From NCBI RefSeq assembly GCF_018394335.1, contig NZ_CP074572.1, positions 1,488,001 through 1,552,000 on the forward strand: a stretch of DNA of 64,000 nt, in the 5' to 3' direction. A program made the translations under genes and the position numbers. The DNA comes from Shewanella dokdonensis. Its GTDB lineage: Bacteria > Pseudomonadota > Gammaproteobacteria > Enterobacterales > Shewanellaceae. Below are positions 27,725 to 38,800 of this stretch, in pieces (the first letter of the stretch is position 1; every line of letters starts with the position of its first letter). The notes under the pieces were generated by a model that searched no databases, had not been told where the DNA came from, and was given only the letters and a program-made list of their open reading frames with translations.

Positions 27725-30322
27725 TTATACTGCGGTTTGGAAAATTACTTTCCCAGCTTTTTCGGTATAAGAGCCTAACTTATCGAAGTTCAGATAACGG
27801 TAGGTATCTGCGGCTGTCGCATCAATTTCCTTGGCATATTCCTGGTATTCCGCAGCAGTTGGCAGACGGCCAAGCAGTGCGGCAACAGCAGCCAGTTCAG
27901 CAGATGCCAAGAACACATTAGCACCAGTACCTAAACGGTTCGGGAAGTTACGAGTCGATGTCGAAACCACGGTTGCCCCATCGGCGACGCGCGCCTGGTT
28001 CCCCATACACAGAGAACAGCCAGGGATTTCGATACGCGCACCGGCACGACCGAAAATACCGTAGTAACCTTCTTCGGTGAGTTGTTCCTTATCCATCTTG
28101 GTTGGCGGCGCAATCCACAACCGGGTTGGTAAGGTCTTAGCAAACTTATCCAACACCTTACCCGTAGCGCGGAAGTGGCCGATGTTGGTCATACAAGAAC
28201 CAACGAACACTTCATCAATCTTGGTATTTGCCACTTCAGACAGCAGACGTGCATCATCTGGATCGTTTGGTGCACACAGGATCGGTTCTTTAATCTGCTC
28301 CAAGTCGATTTCAATTACCGCAGCATATTCAGCATCGGCATCAGCTTCCATCAGTTGTGGATTAGCCAACCACTCTTCCATGCCCTTGATACGGCGTTCC
28401 AGCGTGCGGCGATCACCATAACCTTCGGCAATCATCCATTTCAGCATCACGATGTTGGAGTTGAGGTATTCAATAATCGGTGCTTTATCGAGCTTGATAG
28501 TACAACCCGCAGCGCTGCGTTCAGCAGAAGCATCTGACAGTTCGAATGCCTGTTCTACTTTCAGATGTTGCAGGCCTTCAATTTCCAGAATACGGCCAGA
28601 GAAAATATTCTTCTTACCTTTCTTCTCAACGGTCAGTAAGCCCATCTCAATCGCTTTATGCGGAATCGCATGTACCAAGTCACGTAACGTGATCCCTGGC
28701 TGCATTTTACCGGAGAAACGTACCAGCACTGATTCAGGCATATCCAAAGGCATTACCCCGGTAGCCGCAGCAAAGGCCACCAGTCCAGAACCGGCTGGGA
28801 ATGAAATACCGATAGGGAAACGGGTATGTGAATCACCACCAGTACCGACAGTGTCTGGCAACAGCATGCGGTTCAGCCAAGAATGGATAACACCATCGCC
28901 AGGACGCAGCGATACGCCACCGCGATTCATGATGAAATCTGGCAGCGTGTGGTGAGTGTTTACATCCACTGGTTTTGGATAGGCGGCAGTGTGACAGAAT
29001 GACTGCATCACCAAGTCAGCGCTAAAGCCCAAACATGCCAAGTCTTTCAGCTCGTCACGGGTCATTGGGCCAGTGGTATCCTGCGACCCCACAGAGGTCA
29101 TCTTAGGTTCGCAATACTGACCAGGACGGATACCGGTAACGCCACAGGCTTTACCCACCATCTTCTGTGCCAGCGTGAAGCCTTTACCGGAATCGGCCAC
29201 TACTGCTGGACGGACAAAGACATCAGAGGCAACCAATCCTAAAGTTTCGCGGGCTTTATCGGTCAGACCGCGACCAATGATCAGCGGGATACGACCACCA
29301 GCACGCACTTCATCCAGCAACACCTCGGTTTTCAGCGCAAAAGTAGAGAGCACTTCATCGGTGCCGTGGCGTTTTACCACGCCTTCGTATGGGTATACAT
29401 CAATGATGTCACCCATCTCCATATTGCTGACATCCAGTTCAACCGGCAGAGCCCCAGCGTCTTCCATGGTGTTGAAGAAAATAGGTGCAATCTTGCCACC
29501 AAAGCAGAAACCGCCAGCACGTTTGTTAGGCACAAACGGAATATCATCGCCCATCAGCCACAATACTGAGTTGGTGGCCGACTTACGGGAAGAACCAGTA
29601 CCAACAACGTCACCCACATAAACCAGTGGGAAACCTTTGGTTTTCAGCTCAGCAACTTTACTGATAGGGCCAACAACACCTGGCTGATCTGGCACAATGC
29701 CATCACGGGCGTTTTTCAGCATTGCCAGTGCGTGCAGCGGAATATCTGGGCGAGACCAGGCATCAGGAGCCGGTGACAAGTCATCGGTATTGGTTTCGCC
29801 TGTTACTTTAAATACGGTCAGGGTGATCTTGTCGGCCAGTTTTGGACGACTGAGGAACCATTCTGCGGCGGCCCAAGATTCAACCACCTGTTTGGCATAG
29901 TTGTTACCCGCCTGCATTTTTTCCACCACATCGTGGAAAGAGTCAAACATCAGCAGCGTATGGGACAGTGCCTTAGTGGCCAAAGGCGCCAATTTAGGAT
30001 GGTCGAGAAACTTCACTAACGGCTCGATATTGTAGCCACCCTGCATGGTACCCAGCAGCTCTACGGCATGCTCGGCACTCAGGATTGGCGAAGTAACCGA
30101 GCCATTGGCAACAGCGTCGAGGAAACCGGCTTTCACATAAGCGGCTTCATCTACACCAGGGGGAATACGGTTTTCCAGCAGATCCAGGATAAATTGTTCT
30201 TCACCTGCTGGTGGATTTTTTACCAGTTCAACCAGTTCGGCTACCTGATGGGCATCCAGCGGTTTTGGGACAACACCCTCGGCAGCACGCTCTGCGACGT
30301 GTTTACGATATGCTTCTAGCAC
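27725..30322 (-). CDS. acnB: Aconitate hydratase B
   Basis: AcnB interconverts citrate and isocitrate in the TCA cycle with a [4Fe-4S] cluster. Many AcnB enzymes also take part in the 2-methylcitrate pathway. The 865-residue protein has the N-terminal HEAT-like domain ([15 protein letters not shown]), the swivel domain ([17 protein letters not shown]), and the cluster cysteines in GSCMTNIGH and [12 protein letters not shown]. The start is a GTG at 30322, with AGAGGAA about 8 nt upstream. This places the protein end exactly at the family N-terminus; the in-frame sequence above it is not conserved. Confidence 0.97.
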   Translation of the reverse strand: MLEAYRKHVAERAAEGVVPKPLDAHQVAELVELVKNPPAGEEQFILDLLENRIPPGVDEAAYVKAGFLDAVANGSVTSPILSAEHAVELLGTMQGGYNIEPLVKFLDHPKLAPLATKALSHTLLMFDSFHDVVEKMQAGNNYAKQVVESWAAAEWFLSRPKLADKITLTVFKVTGETNTDDLSPAPDAWSRPDIPLHALAMLKNARDGIVPDQPGVVGPISKVAELKTKGFPLVYVGDVVGTGSSRKSATNSVLWLMGDDIPFVPNKRAGGFCFGGKIAPIFFNTMEDAGALPVELDVSNMEMGDIIDVYPYEGVVKRHGTDEVLSTFALKTEVLLDEVRAGGRIPLIIGRGLTDKARETLGLVASDVFVRPAVVADSGKGFTLAQKMVGKACGVTGIRPGQYCEPKMTSVGSQDTTGPMTRDELKDLACLGFSADLVMQSFCHTAAYPKPVDVNTHHTLPDFIMNRGGVSLRPGDGVIHSWLNRMLLPDTVGTGGDSHTRFPIGISFPAGSGLVAFAAATGVMPLDMPESVLVRFSGKMQPGITLRDLVHAIPHKAIEMGLLTVEKKGKKNIFSGRILEIEGLQHLKVEQAFELSDASAERSAAGCTIKLDKAPIIEYLNSNIVMLKWMIAEGYGDRRTLERRIKGMEEWLANPQLMEADADAEYAAVIEIDLEQIKEPILCAPNDPDDARLLSEVANTKIDEVFVGSCMTNIGHFRATGKVLDKFAKTLPTRLWIAPPTKMDKEQLTEEGYYGIFGRAGARIEIPGCSLCMGNQARVADGATVVSTSTRNFPNRLGTGANVFLASAELAAVAALLGRLPTAAEYQEYAKEIDATAADTYRYLNFDKLGSYTEKAGKVIFQTAV

Positions 30323-30664
30323 GGCAACGTTCCTCTTTGTTTGGCGCTCTAACGACTGCCCATTGGCGAGCGCAGGCAGTCCCACAGATTCGACCCTTAT
30401 TTTCCGCGCAGAAGTATACTACAGCTTTGCAAAAGTATGAATCAGATCACACAAGAGCCACATCATTTGTGAGGGCAAATTTGTGGGCGCAGAATAAACT
30501 AAGGTGTGAACCCTCAGAATGATATTAGACAATAGTTTGAAAATTAATCATTTACATACAATACAGTGAATTACTGTAACATGGTTGGCGCATTACAGTA
30601 TTTTTCACTGTTCGCTATCAGTCAGCTACAACAACGGCAAGCAACAGCTTATACGGGAACCTTC
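30323..30664. other. Divergent intergenic region, acnB/HAD phosphatase
   Basis: This 342-bp region contains a CRP-like site (30436-30451) and, nearer the phosphatase, a cluster of TACAGT-type motifs: TACAGT at 30562, ACTGTA at 30573, TACAGTA at 30594 and CACTG at 30606. The first pair forms a small dyad. The factor that might bind these is unknown to me. Confidence 0.5.
30436..30451. promoter_or_regulatory. CRP-like binding site upstream of acnB
   Basis: TATGA-N6-TCACA matches nine of ten bases of the CRP core TGTGA-N6-TCACA. It lies 114 bp upstream of the acnB GTG. E. coli acnB is activated by CRP; regulation here is inferred. Confidence 0.5.
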
Positions 30665-31338
30665 ATGGAAACTTCGCAACTGCAAGCAGTCATTTTTGAT
30701 ATGGATGGAGTATTGATTGACTCGGAGCCAGTGTGGCAGCAGGCAGAATTCGACGTACTGACAGGCAAAGGGCTGCCCATTACCCGCAATGAAATTGCAC
30801 AAACTACCGGTCTGCGGATTGATGAAGTTGCACAATACTGGTATCGACTCTTTCCGTCAGATGATTTTGATACAGCGGCGATGGCGGACTATATCATTGA
30901 GCAAGTGATCCACTATATCCGTCAGGATGGCACGGCGATGACTGGGGTGTATGATGCCCTGCGAGCCTGTCGCCAGCAGGGTCTAAAACTGGGGTTGGCC
31001 ACCTCTTCCTCAAGCGACATCATTGATGCGGTGCTGGAAAAATTACAGATACGCGAATTTTTCGATGTGATCCAGAGCGCCGAGCATCTGCCGTATGGCA
31101 AGCCTCATCCCGAAGTTTATTTACGCTGTGCGGCGGCGCTAGGCATTGCCCCGGGAAATGCCTAGCGGTGGAAGACTCGTTGAATGGTTTGATTGCCGCC
31201 CGAGCGGCCAGAATGCAAACACTGATCATCCCATCGGTATCACAGCAGCAGGATCCGCGTTGGGCGGTAGCGCATCATCAGGCCGTAGATTTACGCGCGC
31301 TGCCAGCATTGCTGCAACGCTTATGCAGCCCCCGCTAG
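30665..31338 (+). CDS. hxpB: HAD-family sugar-phosphate phosphatase (HxpB/YniC type), one apparent frameshift
   Basis: This is a haloacid-dehalogenase hydrolase with the catalytic motif I VIFDMDGVLIDSEPVW, motif II LGLATSSSS and motif III KPHPEVYL. The motif IV region CLAVEDSLNGLIAARAA lies after a break at about 31156-31162. Adding one T there (PGN-CLAVEDS) gives 224 residues, close to E. coli YniC/HxpB (222), a hexitol and 2-deoxyglucose-6-phosphatase. As read, the protein stops before motif IV and would be inactive. The exact substrate is uncertain because HAD phosphatases are promiscuous. Confidence 0.88.
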
Positions 31339-31377
31339 CATCATCATCACGACTGCGGTTTAGTAGAGACGACAAAA

Positions 31378-31407
31378 AACAAGCCAGGCACTCAGGCCTG
31401 GCTTGTT
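31378..31407. terminator. Bidirectional Rho-independent terminator
   Basis: A perfect 12-bp stem (AACAAGCCAGGC, loop ACTCAG) with A-rich and T-rich flanks lies between the HAD phosphatase and the convergent M13 peptidase. Confidence 0.88.
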
Positions 31408-31426
31408 TATATAGCGTTCAAACGTA

Positions 31427-33490
31427 TTACCAGATTTTCACACGCTGATCTTCTGGCAAATATTCTTTGTCCGTTGGTTTCAGATCAAATGCCTTGTAAA
31501 AACCTTCTACGTTGCGCGGAGTGCCCATCGCCCGGTAATGGCTAGGAGAGTGAGGATCGGTCAACAACCGACGCACCAGCTCTTCATCGCGATATTTACG
31601 CCGCCATACCTGCGACCAACCAATAAAGAAACGTTGGTCACCAGTAAGACCATCCATCACGGGTGCTGGCTGGCCGTTAAGGCTCAGATGATAGGAGCGC
31701 AAAGCCACAGTCAAACCACCGAGGTCACCAATGTTTTCGCCCAATGTCAGTTCACCATTGACATTTTTGCCCGGCAGAGGCGCAAAGGCGCTGTACTGAG
31801 CGGCCAGTGCCTGACCCCGTTTCTGGAACTCTTCGCGGTCTTTATCAGTCCACCAGTTACGCAGGTTGCCGTTACCATCATATTTGGCCCCCTGATCATC
31901 AAAGCCATGACTGATTTCGTGACCGATAACGGCACCAATACCACCGTAGTTCACGGCATCATCCGCTTCCATGTTGAAAAACGGCGGTTGCAGAATCGCA
32001 GCCGGGAACACAATCTCATTGCCTACTGGGCTGTAGTAGGCATTGACTGTCTGTGGTGTCATATGCCATTCGCTACGGTCTACAGGTTTGCCAATTTTAT
32101 CCAGCATGTCCTGATACTCAAAGTGAGCGGCACGCTGGTAGTTACCCACCAGTTCACCCGCTTTGATCTCCAGCTTACTGTAGTCTTTCCACTTATCGGG
32201 ATAACCAATCTTGTAGGTAAACTTAGACAGCTTTTCCTGGGCAGCTTTCTTGGTTGCCGGGGTCATCCATTCCAGTTCGTTGATACTGACTTCAAAGCCC
32301 TTGATCAGGTTTTTGATCATGCTTTCCATACGAACTTTGGCTTCTGGTTTGAAATTACGGGCAACATATTCTTTACCCACCAGTTCCCCAATCACATTAT
32401 CAGCACCATCAACCGCTTGTTTCCAACGCGGTTCCTGCTGCTCGATTCCCATCAAGGTTTTGCTGTGAAAATCAAAGTGCAGATCGGCAAATCGTTTACT
32501 CAGCAGTTCGGCATAGCTGTCAACCAAATGGAACGCCAAATAGTCTTTCCATGCCGATACTGGGAATTTTTCAAACTCGGCACCAAATTTTTCAAAGTAA
32601 GAGGGTTGGCGCACGATAATGTCATTGGTCTTACCCGCCAAACCACTGCCCAGTACAAAAGCCGCAAAATCAAATTTACCGGTTAACTTCTGGATCTGTG
32701 CCACGGTCATTTTATTGTAGGCTTTGTTGGCATCACGGGACTCAACCCGGCTCCATTGGTTTTTCGCAATGGCGAGTTCGATATTAGCCACGTTTGCCGC
32801 CGCATTATCGGCATGGGCATAGCCTGCGGCATGCAGCAGATTGCGCACATATTGACGCATGGCATCACGGTTAGCGCTAAATTTGGCATCGTCTTTCAGG
32901 TAATAATCACGATCGGGTAGCGTTAGCCCGGCCTGGTACAGATAAACCCCGTATTGGCTGGAATTTTTAGCATCGTTATTAACGTAGAAACCAAAGGGAA
33001 TACTGCTACCAGAGGTGAGTAATTTGCCCATGGCGCCAGCAATATCTGCATAGCTGGAAATTGCAGCCACCTCGGCTAATTGGGCCTTCAGTGGTGAAAT
33101 GCCCAGTTGTTCAACTTTAGCGGTATCCATATAGGCCGCATAGAAGTCACCAATTTTCTGCTCGGTACTGCCTTTGGCCTTGTTAGGTTTGGCGGCGGCT
33201 TCCTCTACAATGGTTTTTAAGGCTGCCTGACTTTTCTCATAGAGCACGCTGAAAGCACCGTAGTTGGATTTATCAGCCGGGATCTGCGTGCGTTGCAGCC
33301 ATTTACCGTTGACGCTGTAATATAGGTCATCCTGAAAGCGTACTTGTGGATCAAAGTTTTCCGTTTCAATGCCGGAGACTTTGTTCACTTCTACCTGTGT
33401 CTGAGCCACAGGTTTGTTCGGCTCGCTGGCACAGGAGGCCAACCCTAGGCTTAAGGCAATCCCGACTGCCAAAGTGCTTATCTTATTCAT
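31427..33490 (-). CDS. pepO: M13-family (neprilysin-like) metallopeptidase, lipoprotein
   Basis: This is a 687-residue M13 zinc endopeptidase. The signal peptide ends in the lipobox LGLASC, so it is probably anchored in the envelope and faces the periplasm or outside. The Zn motif HExxH is in IGHEISHGFDDQG, the third ligand is in ENIGDLGGLTVA, and the substrate-binding VNAYYSP and C-terminal CxxW-like VKIW end are typical. Family members degrade peptides under about 40 residues. The ATG at 33490 begins the signal peptide; 20 upstream in-frame codons are rejected. It lies 111 bp downstream of the patatin gene on the same strand. Confidence 0.92.
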   Translation of the reverse strand: MNKISTLAVGIALSLGLASCASEPNKPVAQTQVEVNKVSGIETENFDPQVRFQDDLYYSVNGKWLQRTQIPADKSNYGAFSVLYEKSQAALKTIVEEAAAKPNKAKGSTEQKIGDFYAAYMDTAKVEQLGISPLKAQLAEVAAISSYADIAGAMGKLLTSGSSIPFGFYVNNDAKNSSQYGVYLYQAGLTLPDRDYYLKDDAKFSANRDAMRQYVRNLLHAAGYAHADNAAANVANIELAIAKNQWSRVESRDANKAYNKMTVAQIQKLTGKFDFAAFVLGSGLAGKTNDIIVRQPSYFEKFGAEFEKFPVSAWKDYLAFHLVDSYAELLSKRFADLHFDFHSKTLMGIEQQEPRWKQAVDGADNVIGELVGKEYVARNFKPEAKVRMESMIKNLIKGFEVSINELEWMTPATKKAAQEKLSKFTYKIGYPDKWKDYSKLEIKAGELVGNYQRAAHFEYQDMLDKIGKPVDRSEWHMTPQTVNAYYSPVGNEIVFPAAILQPPFFNMEADDAVNYGGIGAVIGHEISHGFDDQGAKYDGNGNLRNWWTDKDREEFQKRGQALAAQYSAFAPLPGKNVNGELTLGENIGDLGGLTVALRSYHLSLNGQPAPVMDGLTGDQRFFIGWSQVWRRKYRDEELVRRLLTDPHSPSHYRAMGTPRNVEGFYKAFDLKPTDKEYLPEDQRVKIW

Positions 33491-33601
33491 TATATTCCCG
33501 TTCTCCAGATAAAAAGGTGTAACAAGGATAGCAGCCTGACACCTTAGCATCGCCGCTATCCCGTCTGTAGCCGATTTTTGTAAGGATCTATGAAACTGGG
33601 A

Positions 33602-35832
33602 TCAGAAGTTTTTGCCAATGAACAGATACATCGCCTGTTCGCCATCGTCACTAACACCAATCCCCAATGCCGCAGGCCCCAACGGCGTGTTGGTGCCCAA
33701 ATAGATGCTGCCAGCATAAATCAGATCGTTCAGTGTTACATGCTCAGCACCGCCCCAGACATTACCGGCTTCGATACTGGCACCGAGGTACAGTGGGTAA
33801 TCCTTCATCCCTAAAGCATCACGCCCCAAATCATATTGGTAGATAAAGGCACCAAACAGCTTCTGCGCGCCAGCTAATGAATCTTTGTGATAACCGGAAA
33901 GGTTGAGAAAGCCACCGAGATCAGACACATAAATAGTAAAGTCCTCATCCCCTTCTTTATCAACCGAAGCATAAGAGGCTTTACCCACAAATGAATGGCT
34001 GCGTACGCTCACAACGCCTTTCCAGTCAGCTTGGATCTGCAATGAGCGATCTGGGCCAGACACTAACGCGCCGTTGTATTTCTCGTTACGCAGGAAGACA
34101 TTAACCGTTACCCGGTTACCTGAGGTCGGGAAACTGATGTTATCTAGTGAGTCATACCCCAACTTGAAGTAAGCACCATACGTGGTGAAATCGATATCGC
34201 CAATCAATGCCCGGTTTGACAGTTGACCCGAGTTAGCCGTTAAGCCCAATTCGATAAGGCCCTCGGGCAAGTAGTTATAACCGATACCGAAGTCTACCTG
34301 ATGACTGCTGCGATCCAACTGATAGTAGAGTATGTTGGAATTGAAAATATCCCAGTTTTTTCTTCATATTGATAACGCGCTCGGCCATAGAATTTCTGGT
34401 TTGCATCCAGTGGTTGATAGAATTCTGTCGCCAGCATCTTCTCGAAGCCGAGCTTGGCCTCGTTGCGCCATTCCCCACCATTTTCGGTCAAATCTTTTAG
34501 TGTGAGCGCAAAATCCAGTGTCACTGCCGAATCCATGGAGAAGTCATCTTCCCAGTTAAAGCCAAACTGCAAATAATTTGGCCCCCAGGACTTAGCCTTG
34601 GTGGTAACTGTCAGTACCCGCCCGTCATCGGTATCTTCAAATTCAGCATTTACCCGTTCAAATTTATCTAACGAATACAGCCGGTTGATAGCATCATCCA
34701 ACTGTTGCTTATCCACCACATCGCCAACCTTAATACCCAGCACTTCGGTCAACATTGAATGACTGACTTTGGCATCATTGTGGTAAACAATTTGAGTTAC
34801 CGGCCGCTGCACATCCTCCAGCCACTTGCCAGAAATAGCCTTTTTATGCTTCACGTAAGCCTGATATTCAGTTGTCGACATGGCTAAATGCTGCAATTCA
34901 GGCAGCAGCTTGTTCGCCGCAACTTCACCGGCTTTGAGGGCTTTGGGCATGTCGGAAAAATCTGTGGTACTCAGAGAATCAATATCGGGCCGGATCAAAA
35001 TATCGCGGTCAGTAAGCAGCATTTTTTGCCGTTCCGTGCTGGCTTGCGTCAACATGGTAGAGAGCTGGTTTAACACGGCCACCGCGCCGTTCAGCTGGTT
35101 CTTTTTTACCAGTTCCGAACCAATATCCACCGCAATCACAATATCGGCACCCATGGCTTTCACCACGTCTACCGGCATATTGTTGGCGATACCACCATCG
35201 ACCAGAATTTTCCCATCGATTACCGCCGGTTGCAGGGCTCCGGGAACAGTGGCTGAAGCTTGCATAGCCTGCACCAGACTGCCACGGTTGAGGATCACCG
35301 GGCGGCTGGTTTCCAGATCGGTAGCTACGGCGCGAAACGGTATTGCCAGATCATTAAAGCTGCTGTATTCCGGCACCAGTCCGGTGGTGTTGCGATACAG
35401 CCGTGACATGCTTTGCCCCAGAAGTACCCCGCTGGGAGCCTGCACTTCGCCATCGCGTATTCCCAGGTTCAGCGGGATATTGTACTGATCGCGGGTCTGT
35501 TTCTCGCGGTAAGCCAACTGTTCTCGCGGAATAAGATCTGAATAGCCGCTGGACCAGTTTTGCTTCATCATCAAGGCTTCAATCTCGTTAGCACTATAGC
35601 CCAAGGCGTACATGCCACCGACATAAGCCCCGATGCTAGTACCGGCCACATAATCCACGGGGATATGGTGCGCTTCGAGGACTTTCAACACCCCAACATG
35701 CGCGGCACCTTTAGCGCCACCACCACTCAGCACTAAGCCAATTTTAGGGCGATCGGCGGCAGTAGCGGCAAAAATGCTGCCGAGAAGACATAAAGAAAGC
35801 CAGGCGCAAAAAGAGTGATGGCATGTTGGCAA
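33602..35832 (-). CDS. Patatin-like phospholipase with POTRA and outer-membrane beta-barrel, one apparent frameshift
   Basis: The domain order is that of PlpD-type (type Vd) proteins. A signal peptide is followed by a patatin lipase with GLVLSGGGAKGAAHVG (oxyanion hole), the nucleophile GTSIG and catalytic VDGGIANN. A POTRA domain (VTQIVYHNDAKVSHSML) and a bacterial surface antigen barrel ending in a terminal Phe (MYLFIGKNF) complete it. One base is missing in an A-run (plus-strand T-run 34356-34361), between QYEEK and NWDIFNSN. The joined length is about 743 residues. The start is uncertain: a TTG at 35832 reads into a signal peptide. An ATG at 35824 (MPSLF) would do so only if one T of the TTTTT run nearby were extra. 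Confidence 0.85.
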
Positions 35833-35895
35833 GAATACTGTTTAGCAAATGTCCGGCATATCTTAGCAGAGAAGCGTGGCAAAGAATCAACAAAG

Positions 35896-38800
35896 CTAAG
35901 GGTTGTCGGCGGATAACAGCGGTAATTGTTGCTCCAAGATCGCTAAGGGTGCCGGTTTGGCAAAGTAATAACCTTGGATCACATAACAGCCACGACTAAA
36001 CACTTGCTCCAGTTGCTCTTTGGATTCGACGCCTTCGGCCACTACGCTGAGTTTCAGGTTCCGGGCCAGTTCGATAATACTGCTCACAATGGCTTGGTCG
36101 GCATTGTTAGTGGCTATGTCGGTCAAAAACGAGCGATCGATTTTCAAGGAGTTAACCTGGAAATTTCGCAGGTAAGCCAAAGAGGAGTAGCCCGTACCAA
36201 AATCGTCAATAGCCACATCAATCTGGTGTTGCCGTAACTGCTGCAAATGCTGCCGCGCAATGTGCAGCTCTTTCATCAATACGCCCTCGGTGATTTCCAG
36301 CGTCAAACGCTGTGGCGGCATCCCGGTCTGTCTTAATGTCTGCAACACAAAATCGATAAAATCGGGTTGCCGGAAGTGTACCGCACTGACGTTCACAGAA
36401 ATACTGAAGTTCTGCTCTTGCAGTTGCTGACACAGCCGTGCCCCATCCGTACACGCCCGCTGCATCACCCAGCGGTCAATATCTACAATCAAGCCACAGC
36501 TTTCGGCCACTTTGATAAAGACATCGGGAGGAATAAAACCATCCTGAGGATGACGCCAACGTAATAACGCCTCGGCACCAATACATTTGTCGCCTTGCAA
36601 CACATCAAACTGCCCCTGATACCAGAGTTCAAATTCGTTATGTTCAATCGCCCGCCGCAAGTCGCCCTCAAGCCGCATGTGGTATAGCGCCTCGACGTTA
36701 CGTTCGCGGGAGTAATACTGGAAGTTTCCTCGCCCCTGATCTTTCGCGTGGTACATTGCCTGATCGGCGTTTTTAATCAGGTTTTCCGGTTGCTCGGTAT
36801 CGTCTGGCCAAATACTGATACCGATACTGGTGGAGACAAAAAACTCTCGGCCATAGAAGCTAAATGGTTTAGCAATTTGCGACAACAGCGCATCACACAG
36901 GCGATTAATGACATCCACATCGCCGGTATTGACCAGAATGACAAACTCATCCCCCCAAAGCGGCAGATCACTTGCCCGGAGTCCAGCACAGATTGCAAAC
37001 GGTTGGCGGCTTCGACCAACAGCGCATCGCCCATGCTGTGCCCGTAATAATCATTAACCTGCTTAAAACGATCAAGGTCGAGAAACAACAATGCCAGCTT
37101 ACTATTGTCTTTACTGGCCTGTGCAATCGCCTGTTCTAAGCGATTGGCAAACAGGCTACGATTGGGCAGCCCAGTCAGCACATCATAATTCGCCAGTTTA
37201 CGGAGATCGGCCTCTGATTGTTTTCTGTCAGTAATATCTGAAAACACAATGACATAGTGTCTAAGTCGTTGAAAACTATCCTTCATGGCAGAAACATTCA
37301 GCCAGACCGGAAAGCTGCTACGATTGCGGCTCATCAATTCGCGTTCACCCGTCCAAGAACTGCCGCCGGCCAACAGCGGCGCAACCGTGGCCGGGCGAGC
37401 ATCGCCAGAACTCATCACTTCACCAATCTTTTTGCCGGTCATCTCTTGGCGGCTGATCCCCACCAACTTTTCTGCGGCGCGGTTGGCAACTTCAATGAAC
37501 TCGTCAGCATCGAGGATCAACACCCCTTCGGAGGTGTTTTCAAAGGCGCGGGCCAGCAAACTGACTTCACTTTCTAGCCGTTTGGCGGTTGAAACCTCAC
37601 TATAAATCCCGGCAACTTTCAGCACAGTTCCGCTTTCAAGATCCCAACTCACCGGGCGCCCGCGGACTTTAATCCAGCCCCAACGACCACTTTGACGTTG
37701 ATAACGATATTCAGCATCAAAGCTGTCTATCTTGCCTTCCAGTAATTGCTGCCACTGCTGCTCCACCCGAGCCCGATCGTCTGGGTGCATAGGAAAGCCA
37801 CCAAAACGGACGGTCAATTGTTCGCTATCCATCCCCAGCACGTTCCCGTGATTATCGAGATAGAAACAGTTGTCTTGCCGATGCCATTCCCACAGATCGG
37901 AATCACTGCCGCGTAATGACTGCCGTAACCGCTCATCACTATCGGTCAGGGCTTGGTTTACCTGGCGGAAACGCAACACTTGCCGATGCCGATAGATGAT
38001 GATGCCGATCAATGCCGCCAGTAACGACAACATCCATAAGGCTCTGAACCAACTGGTTTCCCACCAATGGATCTGCACCTCAAACGGGAACACTAGCGGC
38101 CGGTTATCCCAAACACCATTTATCTGCCCGAGCACTTCCAAGCTGTAGACGCCGCCCTCAAGCCCGGTTAGGTTGATTTGTGACTGATTTTCCAGCAGTA
38201 CATAATTGTCCTGCTGCTTAAGTCCGGGCTCTCGTAACCGATACTTGATACTGGTTGCCGCATCATCTAAAAAGTTGCTGTTAGATAGCTGAAAACTGAT
38301 GAGTTTTGCCCCTGGCGCAATCTGCGCGCCAGCATGAGGCACTATGCTTACGACCGTGTTGTTATCGTAATATACCGACACCGATTCCATCACCACACCG
38401 ACATCGGTAATACGGTTTTTCATGGCGGGCACATCCAGTAACATCACCCCTTCTGGCGTGCCGACATAGAGTCCTCTGGCCGGATCATAAGATACCGCAC
38501 CTTCATTGAGTTCTTGCGCTATCCAGCCATCCTTGGGGCCGATAACTAACAGTTCGCCAGTCTGTTTATGCTGCCGAATGATTTTTTCGGGCACCCCACC
38601 ACGCGGAAATCTTTGGTATCGGTGACAAAATAAACCCCGTCACAATCCACTTGCCAAGCCTGGGTAAGACTGTGTATTTCGGCAGTTTTACTGTTGAACT
38701 CCAGCATTCCTTGGCTGCGGGTACCCAGCCAAAAGTGGTCATCATCTATCTGTAGGATCTGGTTCACCATGGTGGTGGTGAGCACGTCATTATCGCGCCC

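Noticed and set aside
31538..32686. 382-codon plus-strand open frame
   Set aside because: It lies antisense to the clearly coding M13 peptidase, has non-protein-like composition (rich in His, Thr and Phe) and no ribosome site. It is a shadow of the real gene.
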